Source: Mercenaria mercenaria (Eukaryota > Mollusca > Bivalvia > Venerida > Veneridae). Taken from it: DNA of 64,000 nt. The stretch lies in the NCBI RefSeq assembly GCF_021730395.1, contig NC_069371.1, forward strand, positions 73,934,001 to 73,998,000, in the 5' to 3' direction. Of this stretch, positions 1-12,063 are shown piece after piece; positions within the stretch are counted from its first letter, which is position 1; each line of letters opens with the position of its first letter. The position numbers and the translations under genes were made by a program. The notes beneath the pieces are model-generated. The model saw only the letters and a list, made by a program, of their open reading frames with translations. It did not search any database and had not been told where the DNA came from.

Positions 1-1842
1 GACTTGTAGCAGAATATTGTCTGACGTTAGTCAAGCGACTAAACGATGTGTTTGAGAAGTACTCGTGTGACAAAAACATTTGTTTATTGCTCGTTGGAGA
101 ATCTGCTGGTTTTAAAACAGTCCAAGAAGCTGTGATAAATGAATTTGATAACTTTGACATTTTCATTCCGATCCAACCTAAATATGCTACTGTCGAGGGT
201 GGTGTAATGCTTAGACATGCCCCTCCATTAACAATAGATCGTGTTCCAAACGGAAGGGACACCATAGTGATGAGAGAAGATGATCAGGCGAAAGCAAGTG
301 ATTGTGAAATAGATGACCAAGCAATCGCAAGTGATTTTGTGAAAAGCATATCCGGGATGTCAATTTCGAGCGACTTTATTGAAGACGAAACAATAACACG
401 ATCATCGAAAATTCGAAAAGGTAAATGTATCAAATACAGAATGGAACATTTTGTTTATGCACAAACTCAGTCAAAAGAAAGACTGTATTATTTTGGAAAA
501 TGGCCCGCTCAAGAATATTCCATTGACATCTTGATATCGTACTTGGTCGATATAAAAATATGAGTAGACTTCAAAATGCAAAGTGGAATGTTATATCCAA
601 TAGCAATTTTCAGGTTAAATTAGCCAGGTTTAAGAAAAATCTGAGCACATACGTCTAATTGTCTTGATTGAATAAAGTATCTATAATTATTTGTCCGTCA
701 TCATTCGATCTCAATCTCCCCTTAGGTTGACAATATTAATGTGCTACATTTTATTCTTATGGAAATATTTCTTCTTCTTTCACGCAGGACTGAAATCTTT
801 ATCACAGAGATTGCACGGAAAACCACAAGAAATATCAGTCAGACGAAAGTATATTACTGCTGATGTTATCACAGCTTACAGAGACATAGATGTGTCGAGA
901 CCACTGAAGGCGTATTTTGCTGAAGAAGATGAAAAGGATATGACAAGAGAAATGTTTTGGCTGTTCTGGGAAAAGATTTGCAGCGTATGGTTTCGAGGAG
1001 AAAATGCTACTATCCCGCTTGTACCCGTTGACAAAAGAGCAGAGGCCAGACGTGTATTTCCTATTCTTGGTAAAATTCTTGAGCATACGCTTTGTATACT
1101 TGGGCAGTTTCCTCCACAGATATGTCGTAGTCTTCTATTAGCTATTGCTCATCCCGACCAAGATGTTGATGCTGATTTAGTATTGAACGATTACCTACTG
1201 TTCGTCCCGGAAAGAGAAAGTACGCTTTTGTCGCAGAGTTTGAAGGATGTTGATTGGTCAGAAAACAGAAAGAAACGCCTCACCAGATTTTTTAGTGTGA
1301 ACAAGATTTCCATGCACCCGACACCAAAGTCGTTTAAGGAAGACCTTCTAAACATTGCATATACAGAAATCATCGACTCTTCACATGTGTATGTTGCGTT
1401 GATGAGACGAGGCATTTCTGATTTTGCCTTAGAACACTTCTTTGATGTTCTTGACACTGACGGTCTGAGAGCAGTGTATGAAATCACTAAACCTACAACT
1501 GAAATAGTTGTTACAATGATTGAAAATATGTTTGACGAAGCTGACTTTAGTAGAGAAGAGAAAATCATCATCAATTATCTCAGCAACATTGTCAGCAATA
1601 TGAGCAAGAAACAATTACGACAATTTTTGATCTGGCTCACAGGATCACCTTGTAAGCCACAGAAAATCGACATTACTTTCAACACATCAGAAGGCAGGTC
1701 AAAGCTTCCTATAGCACATACCACAAGTCACGTGCTCAAACTGTCCAGAGACTATAGTTCGTACCAAGATTTTGAGCGTATTTTGATGGATGTTCTGTCA
1801 AATGAATTCTTAATTGTTACAGCAGGTGTATCTGGTCGTTAA
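1..1842 (+). CDS. HSPA12/HSP70-like ATPase fused to HECT-like domain (5' partial)
   Basis: Two exons are visible: 1-420 (open from the window edge) and 788-1842. Exon 1 encodes the end of an HSP70-type ATPase domain of the HSPA12 kind: a LLLVGESAGF stretch (usual form VGGFSES), then IPIQPKYATVEGGVMLRH, the usual IP-Q-P-A-V-GAV-G region. An acidic linker follows with two copies of a DDQAxASD motif. A strong donor (AAAAG/GTAAAT at 420/421) and an acceptor after a pyrimidine tract (CACGCAG, ending at 787) join the exons in phase 1 without a frame break. Exon 2 encodes a HECT-like domain: an N-lobe near the exon start (RPLKAYFAEED, REMFWLFWEKI, LGKILEHTL) and a C-lobe ending in IDITFNTSEGRSKLPIAHTTSH. 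The usual catalytic Cys position (HTC in active ligases) is not a Cys here, so this may be a non-catalytic HECT fold. If the splice is wrong, these are two adjacent genes. Domain calls are firm; the fusion is inference. Confidence 0.6.
421..787 (+). other. Predicted GT-AG intron with a possible intronic poly(A) site
   Basis: The segment begins GTAAAT and ends TTCTTTCACGCAG. If it is retained, exon 1 runs on to a stop at 561-563, and an AATAAA hexamer follows at 671-676. The same locus could therefore make a short HSPA12-only transcript by intronic polyadenylation and a long HSPA12-HECT transcript by splicing. This is read from splice and poly(A) consensus only. Confidence 0.5.
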
Positions 1843-3710
1843 AACAACTACAAAGAAACGAATCAATATCGAAGAATTGTGTAAAGTTATAAGCATTCTT
1901 GCTACTACATCTAAATATTATGATATTCGCTCATGGTGGTTTATTTAGTCTGATCCAATATGGTTGTTTCTTTGTGACACTTGATGCGTGACCGTTGTCA
2001 CTTTGGTGCGCGTAGCTCATGCTGAAATTCATTAAAATTAGTATTTTCTTTTATTCTTCTCAAAATAGGCATTTCTCACCATGTTTTATTGAAACGCTAT
2101 ATGCCACGATTTCAAAATCATCGCGTAATTTTTGTATTGGAGAGTCCTTGAAATTATACTGGACTTTCCAGGTTCGATGCAACCATGTGAACTTTTCTAT
2201 TTTGAATTACGACCATGTTATCTACGTTGGTGTTTTACAACATAAAATCAACTTAACCGTTTATAATTGGAAAAAAATCTGATTTATGGTCAATTTATGT
2301 ATCTTTTAATAGTTAACACTTTAAATAGATATTCGACATTCTTTTCTGAGAACAAGCAAAACAAGTAAATTTCTGTGTATCTGAATGACAATATGAGCTT
2401 CATAAAATTAATGCTATGTTTGAAAGTGAAATTTATAGAAGGTCATTTTCAGATACACACCTTTTCTCATATTAGACAATGCATTAGATTGAAAATGATA
2501 TGATGAAAATAAACACAGTACTTTTTAATTTAATGTTATGTGATCAAGGTTAAATCACAACGAAGAGTATTTTTAAGGGCAAATTGTATAAATACGCAGA
2601 CTTAATTGACAAACTGTCTTACACTACAAAGTTTTTCACGTAGTTTGACAATATATCTATATAGAAAAAGTAATGAATGATTTGTTTTTAAGGCAAATTG
2701 ACAATTGCTAAAATACAAAAAAAAAAGAATTATCTTTCAACTCCACGGAGACAAAAAATAATAGACATAACAACCCATACAAAACTATTTTCTTAACAGA
2801 TGCCAACACAGATACTTGCCATTATTATAATATCTGTTACCATTTTTAATAGAATTATGAAAGGATATTATTTTCAAATTCTCTATCCCCTTGTTCTGTG
2901 GTTAAGTATATTTTATCTTTCTATTTAAACAATAATAGTTTGATAGAATCTTAAAAATCTAAGGTACCAGAAGAATCTAATGTTGAAAAGTTTATATCTA
3001 GATCTTACAAGAAAGCGCCGCCATTCACTATATACCCAGTTACAGATTAGTAGATCAAACAGCAGTCTTAAAACTTTATAAAATATCCCTGCTTTCTAAT
3101 ACAAAATCCAGTGGTAAAGACATTTAAACGGCCTGAAGTAAAATGAATTTGTTTAGCAACTATTGTATCAGAAGAGCTATTTTTGTCTGTGTTACATTGT
3201 TCATATATTTTCGCCTTACATTCTAACAATTGGAAATGGATCCTGTTTCCAAACCCACATTAGTCATGTTAAATTAAAACATTTACCATGTTAAACATTT
3301 ACCATTATGTCAAATGAATATTGTTTAAAAGACATATCATTATATGTAAATTACATTATGCTTCCATTTTAAGTTTTGAAGCAGCATTCATTGCTATGCA
3401 AACTGTCACACTTGTGGTCTACTATAGACAGTAGTCAAGGAATAAAATTTGTAACATAAAAGGATGATAGGATTTCAGTATTCACACAGATTTAACATAT
3501 CAAATAAGCTGTCTAGAGAAGATAAAATAATGTTTTAATAAAACATCTAACTGCAGGACTATTATTACTTTTCCATTTCGACTGTGTTTGTAAACCATCT
3601 GTCAGAACAAATTTCAACTTCCTTGTATTGAAATTCAGACAGTTCAAGTTTTAGAAACATCAGCATATAGAATGTGTGGACGAAGAATTTTTATCATATT
3701 TTTAACTTTT
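1843..3710. other. AT-rich intergenic region, no gene seen
   Basis: This stretch follows the stop of the HSPA12-HECT gene. It contains only short open frames without recognisable motifs. Several AATAAA-like hexamers near 2510 could serve as 3'-end signals. No repeat structure was recognised. Confidence 0.5.
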
Positions 3711-3779
3711 TATACGCCCGTTTGAAAAACGGGACGTATTATGGGAACGCCCCTGGCGGGCGGACGGGCGGGCGGCGTC

Positions 3780-5350
3780 CACATACTTTGTCCGGAGCAT
3801 ATCTTCTACATGCATGGAGGGAATTTGATGAAACTTGGCACAGTTGTTCACCATCATGAGACGGAGTGTCATGCGCAAGAACCAGGTCCCTAGGTCTAAG
3901 GTCAAGGTCACACTTAGAGGTCAAAGGTCAAATTCAAGAATGACTTTGTCCGGAGCATATCTTCTTCATGCATGAAGGGATTTTGATCAAAGTTGGCACA
4001 ATTGTTCATCATCATGAGACGGAGTGTCAAGTGCAAGAACCAGGTCCCTAGGTCTAAGGTCAAAGTCACACTTAGAGGCCAAAGGATACAAGAATGAAAA
4101 CTTTGTCCGAAGCATTTCTTCTTCATGCATAGAGGGATTTTGATATAACTTGGCACAAATGTTCACCACCACGAGGCGGAGTGTCATGCGCAAGAACCAG
4201 GTCCCTAGGTCTAAGGTCAAGGTCACACTTAGAGGTCAAAGGATACAAGAATGAAAACCTTGTCCAGAGCATTTCTTCTTCATGCAAAGAGGGATTTTGA
4301 TATAACTTGGCACAACTGTTCACCACCACGAGGCGGAGTGTCAAGAGCAAGGACCAGGTCCCTAGGTCTAAGGTCAAGGTCACACTTAGAGGTCAAAGGA
4401 TACAAGAATGAAAACTTTGTCCGGAGCATTTCTTCTTCATGCATGCAGGGATTTTGATATAAAATGGCACAAATGTTCAAAACCACGAAGCGGAGTGTCA
4501 TGCGCAAGAACCAGGTCCCTAGGGATTTTGATCAAAGTTGGCACAATTGTTCATCATCATGAGACGGAGTGTCAAGCGCAAGAACCAGGTCCCTAGGTCT
4601 AAGGTCAAGGTCACACTTAGAGGCCAAAGGATACAAGAATGAAAACTTTGTCCGAAGCATTTCTTCTTCATGCATAGAGGGATTTTGATATAACTTGGCA
4701 CAAATGTTCACCACCACGAGGTGGAGTGTCATGCGCAAGAACCAGGTCCCTAGGTCTAAGGTCAAGGTCACACTTAGAGGTCAAAGGATACAAGAATGAA
4801 AACCTTGTCCAGAGCATTTCTTCTTCATGCAAAGAGGGATTTTGATATAACTTGGCACAGCTGTTCACCACCACGAGGCGGAGTGTCAAGCGCAAGGACC
4901 AGGTCCCTAGGTCTAAGGTCAAGGTCACACTTAGAGGTCAAAGGATACAAGAATGAAAACTTTGTCCGGAGCATTTCTTCTTCATGCATGCAGGGATTTT
5001 GATATAACTTGGCACAAATGTTCAAAACCACGAAGCGGAGTGTCATGCGCAAGAACCAGGTCCCTAGGTCTAAGGTCAAGGTCACACTTAGAGGTCAAAG
5101 GATACAAGAATGAAAACCTTGTCCAGAGCATTTCTTCTTCATGCATGGAGGGATTTTGATATAACTTGGCACAAATGTTCACCACCACGAGACGGAGTGT
5201 CATGCGCAAGAACCAGGTCCCTAGGTCTAAGGTCAAGGTCACACTTAGAGGCCAAAGGTCAGATACAAGAATGACTTTGTCCGAAGCATTTCTTCTTCAT
5301 GCAAGGAGGGATTTTGATGTAATTTGACACAATTATACACTATCATGAGA
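3780..5350. repeat. 157-bp tandem repeat with AGGTCA motifs and a 545-bp higher-order unit
   Basis: The anchor GGTCCCTAGG recurs at about 3885, 4043, 4200, 4357, 4514, 4588, 4745, 4902, 5059 and 5216. Spacing is 157-158 bp except for the short step 4514-4588. The series 4043/4200/4357/4514 is repeated at 4588/4745/4902/5059, an offset of 545 bp, so a 545-bp block was duplicated in tandem. Most monomers carry TAAGGTCAAGGTCA followed by AGAGGTCAAAGG. Some have a full AGGTCAAAGGTCA direct repeat. Confidence 0.85.
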
Positions 5351-5384
5351 TAAAGTGTCATGCGCAGTTCCCTTCTTTAGAATT

Positions 5385-5560
5385 ACTTCCCTTTGTTGTT
5401 ATTATAAATAGCTTATATTGTAACTTTTTCATTACTAGTCGTAGGGATAAATCGAGACCACTTTTCTGTAGTACAACATGCATGCTACATCCAATTTTGA
5501 GGTGTATTTTGACCAATCTCTACCTGGTAAAGATTTTTGTGTGGACTTACAATTTTTGGG

Positions 5561-5606
<46 letters not shown>

Positions 5607-5790
5607 AACTTCCCTTAGTTGTTACTATAAATAACTTATATTGTAACTTTTTTTTATAATTGACCGTAGGGGAAAACCAGGACCACTTTTCTGTGGTACA
5701 ACATAGATGTTAATTACTTTCCAATTTTAGGTGTAATTTAAGGTATCTCTACCTGGTAAGGAGTTTTTTGTGGACTTAGAAAAACAAAAG
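5385..5790. repeat. Two diverged ~190-bp direct repeats flanking poly(T)
   Basis: The segments 5385-5550 and 5605-5785 share an ordered set of blocks: CTTCCCTT-GTTGTTA, ATAAATA-CTTATATTGTAAC, GACCACTTTTCTGT-GTACAACAT and TCTCTACCTGGTAA. A T-run of about 35 bases (5566-5600) separates them. They form the right part of the 3711-5881 element. Confidence 0.7.
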
Positions 5791-5881
5791 ACTTACAATG
5801 ATTACTAAACAACAACAAAATTAAAATTCCATTTGCAAATACAGGTGCTAGAGTAAAGAAATTTGCTGTGACGGGCGTATA

Positions 5882-8789
5882 TTGTGACATTCTGGCACTC
5901 TTGTTTAAGACTTAAAAATCTTTTTTCTAGAAGTCTTTGATAATAAGTAAAGAGTTTTAAGCAAACAATCTGATATTTGTTCCTTAATTCATTGTGATGT
6001 TAATTGTACCTGATTACTTATTGTATGATTTGGCTGGAAATATGTTACTTTATATGAACTTACAATTTACAACGTTGCAACGGACAATAACCGAGACACC
6101 ACCTTATTACAAAGGTTTGATCGGAGCTGTGTAACAGTAATTAAGTTCTGGAATAATTTTCCGGATCGGAACCAAGTTGCTGTAAAAACAAATTCATGCT
6201 CATAAAACATATTTTTATATTTTACCATGGCATTTTCATCTTAAATGGATGAGAAAACGTGTCTTTACATTATCAAAAGTTTATGGAAATGCCATTTAGT
6301 AGATTCAGAGACAAGGCATCTCAAAAAATACATATTTTATATAGATATTTTTCAGGTATTCAATTTTACAGTCAAGTGCGAGTTATATAGAATTCTGCAG
6401 ATAATTTAGAAGTCAAGCTAAAAGGCTGCTTTCTTGAAACCCTTAGAATTTGCCCTTCGGCGGGCATGTAAAATATTGGGACAGAAAATGTATCATTTCT
6501 GTGTCATTTGGTTGACACTGGATTTAAGTTCTTGAAAAGGGAACCTTTTATAGTTTGAAATGTACTGATATTTTGTTTTTTGTGTTTCATCTAGTTTATG
6601 TTTGTGTAATTGGGTTTTTGATGAGATTCCTTTCATTCCTTGCATATAATGAAAAAAGTTTTGCATATTTGTGAGATGTTACGATGAATCTTGACACTAA
6701 GGATTTAACACATCTTCTTACCGTGAGCTAAGATCTTAAATCTTTGAAGACTGGCAAACAATATTTTTGTGTTTTTCTTTTTAATACATATCTGTCTGTA
6801 GTCCATGAAACAGTCAGTCAGGGGATCCATCTGATACAACTTACTGACCGAGTTTCTTGTGTTTTACTTGCAACCATTATTTCATTAAGATCTTGAGAAT
6901 AAGCCGTTTGCTTTGGAATACGAAATGCTCCGATTTGTAAAATATGTTAACACATGATAATACATTAATTGATGAAAAACAATGAGATCTCGTGACGTGT
7001 TTTATGTTTTGCAACTTTTTGAAATGTGCACTGAACGTGTAAGCAACTGTTGAATTGTATTGTAGCTTATAAACAAGAATTTTGGAATTTTATTTTAGAT
7101 TTTATATCGCTACAAAATACTAGAATTTTTGTGAATTGTATATGGGACAGAGTAATAAGCAGATTGCGAATTTTCCGACAGTATTGAATTAAATTGCACA
7201 TTTTGTGTACCTAATTCAAGTAGCGTTTTGAGCCATGCAAAATTTATTAAAAACTTAGATCTATTTAAATTGTGTAGTTATGGCTGTGTGTTTTGTATGA
7301 AAGAATAGATTTATTAAACAGAACTTATTTTTGTGTCTTTATTTAAGAAGTATGCTGAGTTTTCTGATAACTAAATTGGTATACTATCACATACATTTAC
7401 TACTGCATCACTTAATATTATAAAAAATGAAATAAACTGCTTACAAAAGAAAGTTAAATTCATTAAGTCAGTGGTGTCGTCTATCTTTAACATTAATCCG
7501 CACAACCTATGCAGAAGTACCTAAATACGCTCTGGTCAAACACTAACCATGGTCTCGGATTGAACTTTCGACTCAGCAAATCTTGGGTTTACGAACAACA
7601 CGAGTGCAAAAGGACGCTTGTGCGGAACTTTAATTGTAATAATTGTAATCCCAGCTGCAATTTACTACGTGTAACCAAATAGACTAACAAACCGAACGCT
7701 TTGGTATGCAGTATATTAAAGAAATACATGGGTAGTTCTATAGTTTAGTACTATTTACATAATTAGATGTTTGTTTTTATTACGATTCAACTATTTCTTG
7801 GCAAAAGGAAATCTTTCATCCAGAAAATCATACAAACAGTCATATTTTCAACTGTAACATTCTCAGACTTTTAATTCCCATACACCCCTAGGTCATTGAT
7901 CAGTGATTTGAAAAGAAAACTGCGTAAGGATCGAATCAGGTAATGTTCTCGGAATACTGTGACATATTCTGTGGTGACAATTTCACATGGGCCGTTTTAA
8001 AAAAATGAAGTCCACAGTTTTACAATGTAGAATATGTCGATGAAAGGTACTCGTGGAAAGGGAAAAGTCTCTGTTGCATAATGTCAAATTATTCAACATA
8101 CGTTTATAAGTATAAGAAAATCAAAGAAAATAATTTAAATACTGGTAGATGCACGACTGTATGGGATGTACGATATATAACTTTTCTATTGCACTGAAAT
8201 ATAGTATAAACGATTAAGACTGAGAATCGGTGTTCACTCTATAATCAAGTTGCCTCCCTTGAGTAAATATAGTTTGTAGAAGTCTCAAGCTTATCCCCTA
8301 AAAGCTCTCTTGCGTTCTTGACCATTACTCCGCGGGGGACTACGTTCATGATTCTCGTTAAGTGGTTATGGTAGTTTACCACTGGTTCCCCGTTACAAAC
8401 GCTTTTCAAACTCGAAAGGAAAAATTAGTAAAAACAATTATGTTTTAAGAGTTTCCGTAACATATACATGTAATCTGTCGGTAACTTAGTTTCAAAGCAT
8501 TCTTAAGAAAAATACCAGTAACTTTCTGATATCTAAACAATTAGTCATTGTTTATTTCGTTATCGTACGATCTGGATTTTAGTGCCTTATATATAAACTA
8601 TAAGATTTAGATATATGATACAGGTGATAGTATGGTAGATATGTTGGATACGAAAAACTACTGCTACGGAAACGAAACGACTGACCATTTATGCCGAAAT
8701 ATCATTTAATAATATATCAATAAAATCCAAAAGAAAATCTTTTTGAAGCATAAAATTAAATCAAGTGAAATATTAGCTGGTTCGGTGAT
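5882..8789. other. Intergenic region, nothing recognised
   Basis: No open frame of interest, RNA gene or repeat family was recognised on either strand. The region is AT-rich throughout. Confidence 0.4.
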
Positions 8790-11054
8790 GAAAAGTGTAA
8801 CGTGCGGTGTCTGGTATTATATGCAAAAACATCAGTTCTCCCCCACTGGATGTACACACGCATTGAGTGTATGATATACTGAATAAATGTTAGGGAGTTT
8901 AATAGTGTACATTAAACGCGCGTGTATGTTCAATGTATGAGAATTATGCCAACCTATCATATACCTGCTACATATTTTGTTATACACTTAAGGGCTATAT
9001 TTTAAGTAAGTTATACCAATCAATTTTACAGTTTGAACTTTGAGAAATTGCAAGAAAATTTATAAAATAACTTACAATGGTTTTGAACATACTGCAATTA
9101 TTTAAACGATAGTCTGATAAAAACTTCCTATATTCTAACATATCAACGAATGACAGGGAGTAAACTAGCTAGATGACAACATATTAGTGATTGGCCGGAA
9201 AAACTACCTAGATTCTAACATATTAGTGATTGGTCGGAAAAACTACCTAGATTCTAACATATGAGTGATTGGCCGGAAAAACTACCTAGATTCTAACATA
9301 TTAGCGATTGGCCGGAAAATCTATCAAACATATTAGATGGTTTTATTTTTCAACTCCCGGGACAGTGTGGATCAAAGCCTCGTTAGTGTTTGGTATTTAT
9401 ATCCTTGCAGTATATCGAGTTTGAAAACATCGTTGTCTTGCATAAGCAAACACATAGGGTCACTCCCCAAAAATATTTACATATATCGACAATGGCGACC
9501 CTTTGTAATACAGCTAAATGGGCTTTTAAAAGAAGTCACAGCTGCTTCTTTATAAACTTTAATTGTATATAGTTTTTAACACTTTATTTACAACAATTTG
9601 TCCGAGCAATAAACGTAACGGAACAAGTCTGTTCACGTCATATCATTCGTTCACTCGGTCGTCATCTTGTTTATATACGGGCCATTCCATGAGAAAACCT
9701 GTAAAGTGACAAAAAAGTCGAAATTGAGATTACTAAATATTCATGAAAAACATTCTTTTTCTTTCAAGTTAGCTATCTTCACTGTTTCAAAAGTTACAAT
9801 GCTTTTAATTAAGTCATCAAAGGCATTTAAATTAAGAACGTCATGAAAAATACAAATATGAAGTCGTCGTGCATGACGTGTATTTTTCAAGTCATTTATG
9901 CAACAAATTCTGCGTGTCACTTACTAAGCATCGCGCATTTGAATATCTAAAAACAGTTAAAATGATTTTAATGAAAAATGATTTAACCGTACATTTTTTA
10001 TTTCATCACAGGCTTTTTATCTATACACCTCTATGTTTTCCTGATACATGGTTGTTGTGGAATTTTCGTTGCCGTGACAACATCAACAAGTTATATTTTT
10101 TTGTAAAATATGGTAGAATTCGATTTGCCTTAGAGAGCTCTATTACAACATGCCTGTTTCAAATTTCTGTATGAACATAAGAAAAGCAATGATTTTCCAG
10201 TATTTCAAACTACTTATATTATACAATAATTATCATTATCATGTCACTAATACAGGTTTTCTCATGTAACGTTTCAATCGTTATGTTTTTCTTGGAAATA
10301 TGATACATGATATATTCGTAGGTTATTAACTTCTATAAAACAAATACAAACACGTAATCATGCAACAAGCTACACACCTAATAGGAATACATACAGTGCA
10401 TATATCAATAAAATGAAATTCTAAGACTGTGTATTCTACTTTGATATTATGTAGAAGATATTATATCATTTAAATAATTATATTTTTTCAATGCTTCCTT
10501 GTCATTTAAATTTCTTGAATTTTTTTTCCTATATTACTAGTATTAGCATTCTGGTTAATTTAACCTAGTTGAAAACTATCATGTTACAAAACATATATTT
10601 CCCTGAAAAGAAACTCCAAGGCAGTTCACTACAATATCGAGAATATTATATAATTTTGACAGTTCTATTTTCATACCGCTTGTTGGCTATATATTTTGAA
10701 ATATGAATCTTCTAGACTACTGGCGTTTTGCTGTATTGAATAAATTCCACCTATTTGAAATTGTCATGTCACAAACAATATACCAATAGAAATAGCCACG
10801 CATGTCCCTAATACGAAAGTCTGAGGCAGAGTATGCATAAGTCCACTTTTATATTAATTTTGAGTAGAGAATTTTGTATAATTTTATTAATTCTTTTTAT
10901 TCACAAGTTTTCATGTTCTTTATTATATACGCACTCTTGCAAAGTGAATTCCGTATTTTAATTACTTTCTCCTTTACAGTACTGAATTAATTCCACACAG
11001 TTGAAAATTATAATATGGTAGCACGAGTTTTCTGTGTCCGAACTTTGTCAGTGT
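8790..11054. repeat. Segmental duplication, copy 1 (left part)
   Basis: This stretch aligns in order and orientation with about 60755-62124. Shared landmarks include CTGGATGT-CACGCGCA, CAATGGCGACCCTTTGTAATACAG versus its counterpart near 61125, GTTACGGAACAA-like blocks, ATATATCAATAAAATGAAATTCTAA, CAATAGAAATAGCCACG, and GAATTAATTCCACACAGTTG at the end. The homology resumes at 17221 after the LINE insertion and continues through the IRG gene to about 19130. Copy 1 has extra 39-bp tandem repeats and other small indels relative to copy 2. Confidence 0.8.
9180..9330. repeat. 39-bp tandem repeat, about 4 copies
   Basis: The block ATTAGTGATTGGCCGG, followed by AAAAACTACCTAGATTCTAA, starts at 9183, 9222, 9261 and 9300. 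The period is exactly 39 bp and the last copy is diverged. The homologous positions in the other two duplicates (near 43990 and 61035) hold one GTGATTGGC/ATGATTGGC copy, so the array expanded in copy 1 only. Confidence 0.85.
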
Positions 11055-11264
11055 ATTATTATTATTTTTATTTTATTTATTTCAGTCTCTTCCATTTACA
11101 AACAATAAGTATATACAAATATACAACACAACATTAAAACATATGTAAATGGCCATTCAATTTTAGAATTATAAGAGACATATAAAACGGTAAAAAACAA
11201 TACTACAAACATTAAAATCCACCAGATGACTTAAAACAGTACACACAATGTATTTATATGTATA

Positions 11265-11386
11265 AGCATGAGTGTGCTCGTGTGTGTAAATGCATGTGTG
11301 CTTGTGTGTGCTTTTTTTTGTGTGATTGTTTGTGCGTGCTTGCGTGTGTTGGTGAGTGTATATCCATTACTTAAAAAGTATACAGA

Positions 11387-11422
<36 letters not shown>

Positions 11423-11513
11423 TTTTTTTTTGTGTGTGTGTGTGTGATTGTTTATGCGTGCTTGCGTGTGTTAGTGAGTGTATATCCATTACTTAAAAAG
11501 TATACAGACAAGT

Positions 11514-11569
<56 letters not shown>
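11265..11569. repeat. (GT)n microsatellite with duplicated flank
   Basis: Long GT runs occur at about 11391-11420 and 11513-11570. A segment of about 70 bp (TGATTGTTT-TGCGTGCTTGCGTGTGTT through ACTTAAAAAGTATACAGACA) occurs twice, at about 11323-11390 and 11447-11511. Apparent proteins of repeated Cys-Val or His-Thr here are artefacts. It sits in the LINE 3' region. Confidence 0.9.
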
Positions 11570-11573
<4 letters not shown>

Positions 11574-11725
11574 CTGATGAGATAAAATTACCTCAGAGTG
11601 TACTACTACACTAAGTGTGGAAGTCAAATCCATATTTAATAAAAACGTGACAGTCACATTCCATAAAATATTAAAACACCATTTATATAAACCGTACTCT
11701 ACCAATGATACGTATTTATTATAAC

Positions 11726-11817
11726 AGTTGGTACTAAAAACCATACTAATAGACATAGTTGGTACTAAAAACCATACTAATAGACATAGTTGGTACTAAA
11801 AACCATACTAATAGACA
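11726..11817. repeat. 31-bp tandem repeat, 3 copies
   Basis: AGTTGGTACTAAAAACCATA starts at 11726, 11757 and 11788, giving a 31-bp period with almost no divergence. It lies in the 3' untranslated part of the LINE (minus strand). Confidence 0.9.
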
Positions 11818-12063
11818 AAAGATAGATTTGTGAAGTTGGCACTAATCCTGCCTGGTTCACTGGTTCATGTTTAAAAGGATGTACTAAAAAAGTTAAAGTA
11901 AAAAGAATACTAAACAAAGTATTTAAGATAGTGGATAATACTTCAGATCAGATCTAGAGCAACATGGTTAATACCAACTTCCTAAATAACAATTTACCCT
12001 CATTCAGAAAGAGATTAAAACTAATCAAATTTAGTAGAAAAAAGACTGAAATTCTATGTAAAA

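Larger units (their letters stand above)
3711..5881. mobile_element. MITE-like element with 11-bp TIRs and internal tandem arrays
   Basis: The left end TATACGCCCGT (3711-3721) is matched in inverted orientation by ACGGGCGTATA (5871-5881). Just inside the left end lie a small hairpin (CCCGTTTGAAAAACGGG) and a G+C-rich GGCGGGCGG run, in sharp contrast with the surrounding AT-rich DNA. The body is a 157-bp tandem array followed by two copies of a roughly 190-bp module separated by a long poly(T). No transposase frame is present, so it would be non-autonomous. A TA target site is possible but not proven. Short open frames on both strands here are by-products of the array. Confidence 0.6.

Noticed and set aside
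835-1614. Minus-strand frames opposite the HECT-like exon
   Set aside because: They are shadows of the plus-strand coding exon without motifs of their own.
3674-5242. Many overlapping 60-86 codon frames with TLTLDLGTWFL repeats
   Set aside because: They are translations of the 157-bp tandem repeat, on both strands.
11390-11756. Open frames of repeated Cys-Val (plus) or His-Thr (minus)
   Set aside because: They are translations of a (GT)n microsatellite in the LINE 3' region.
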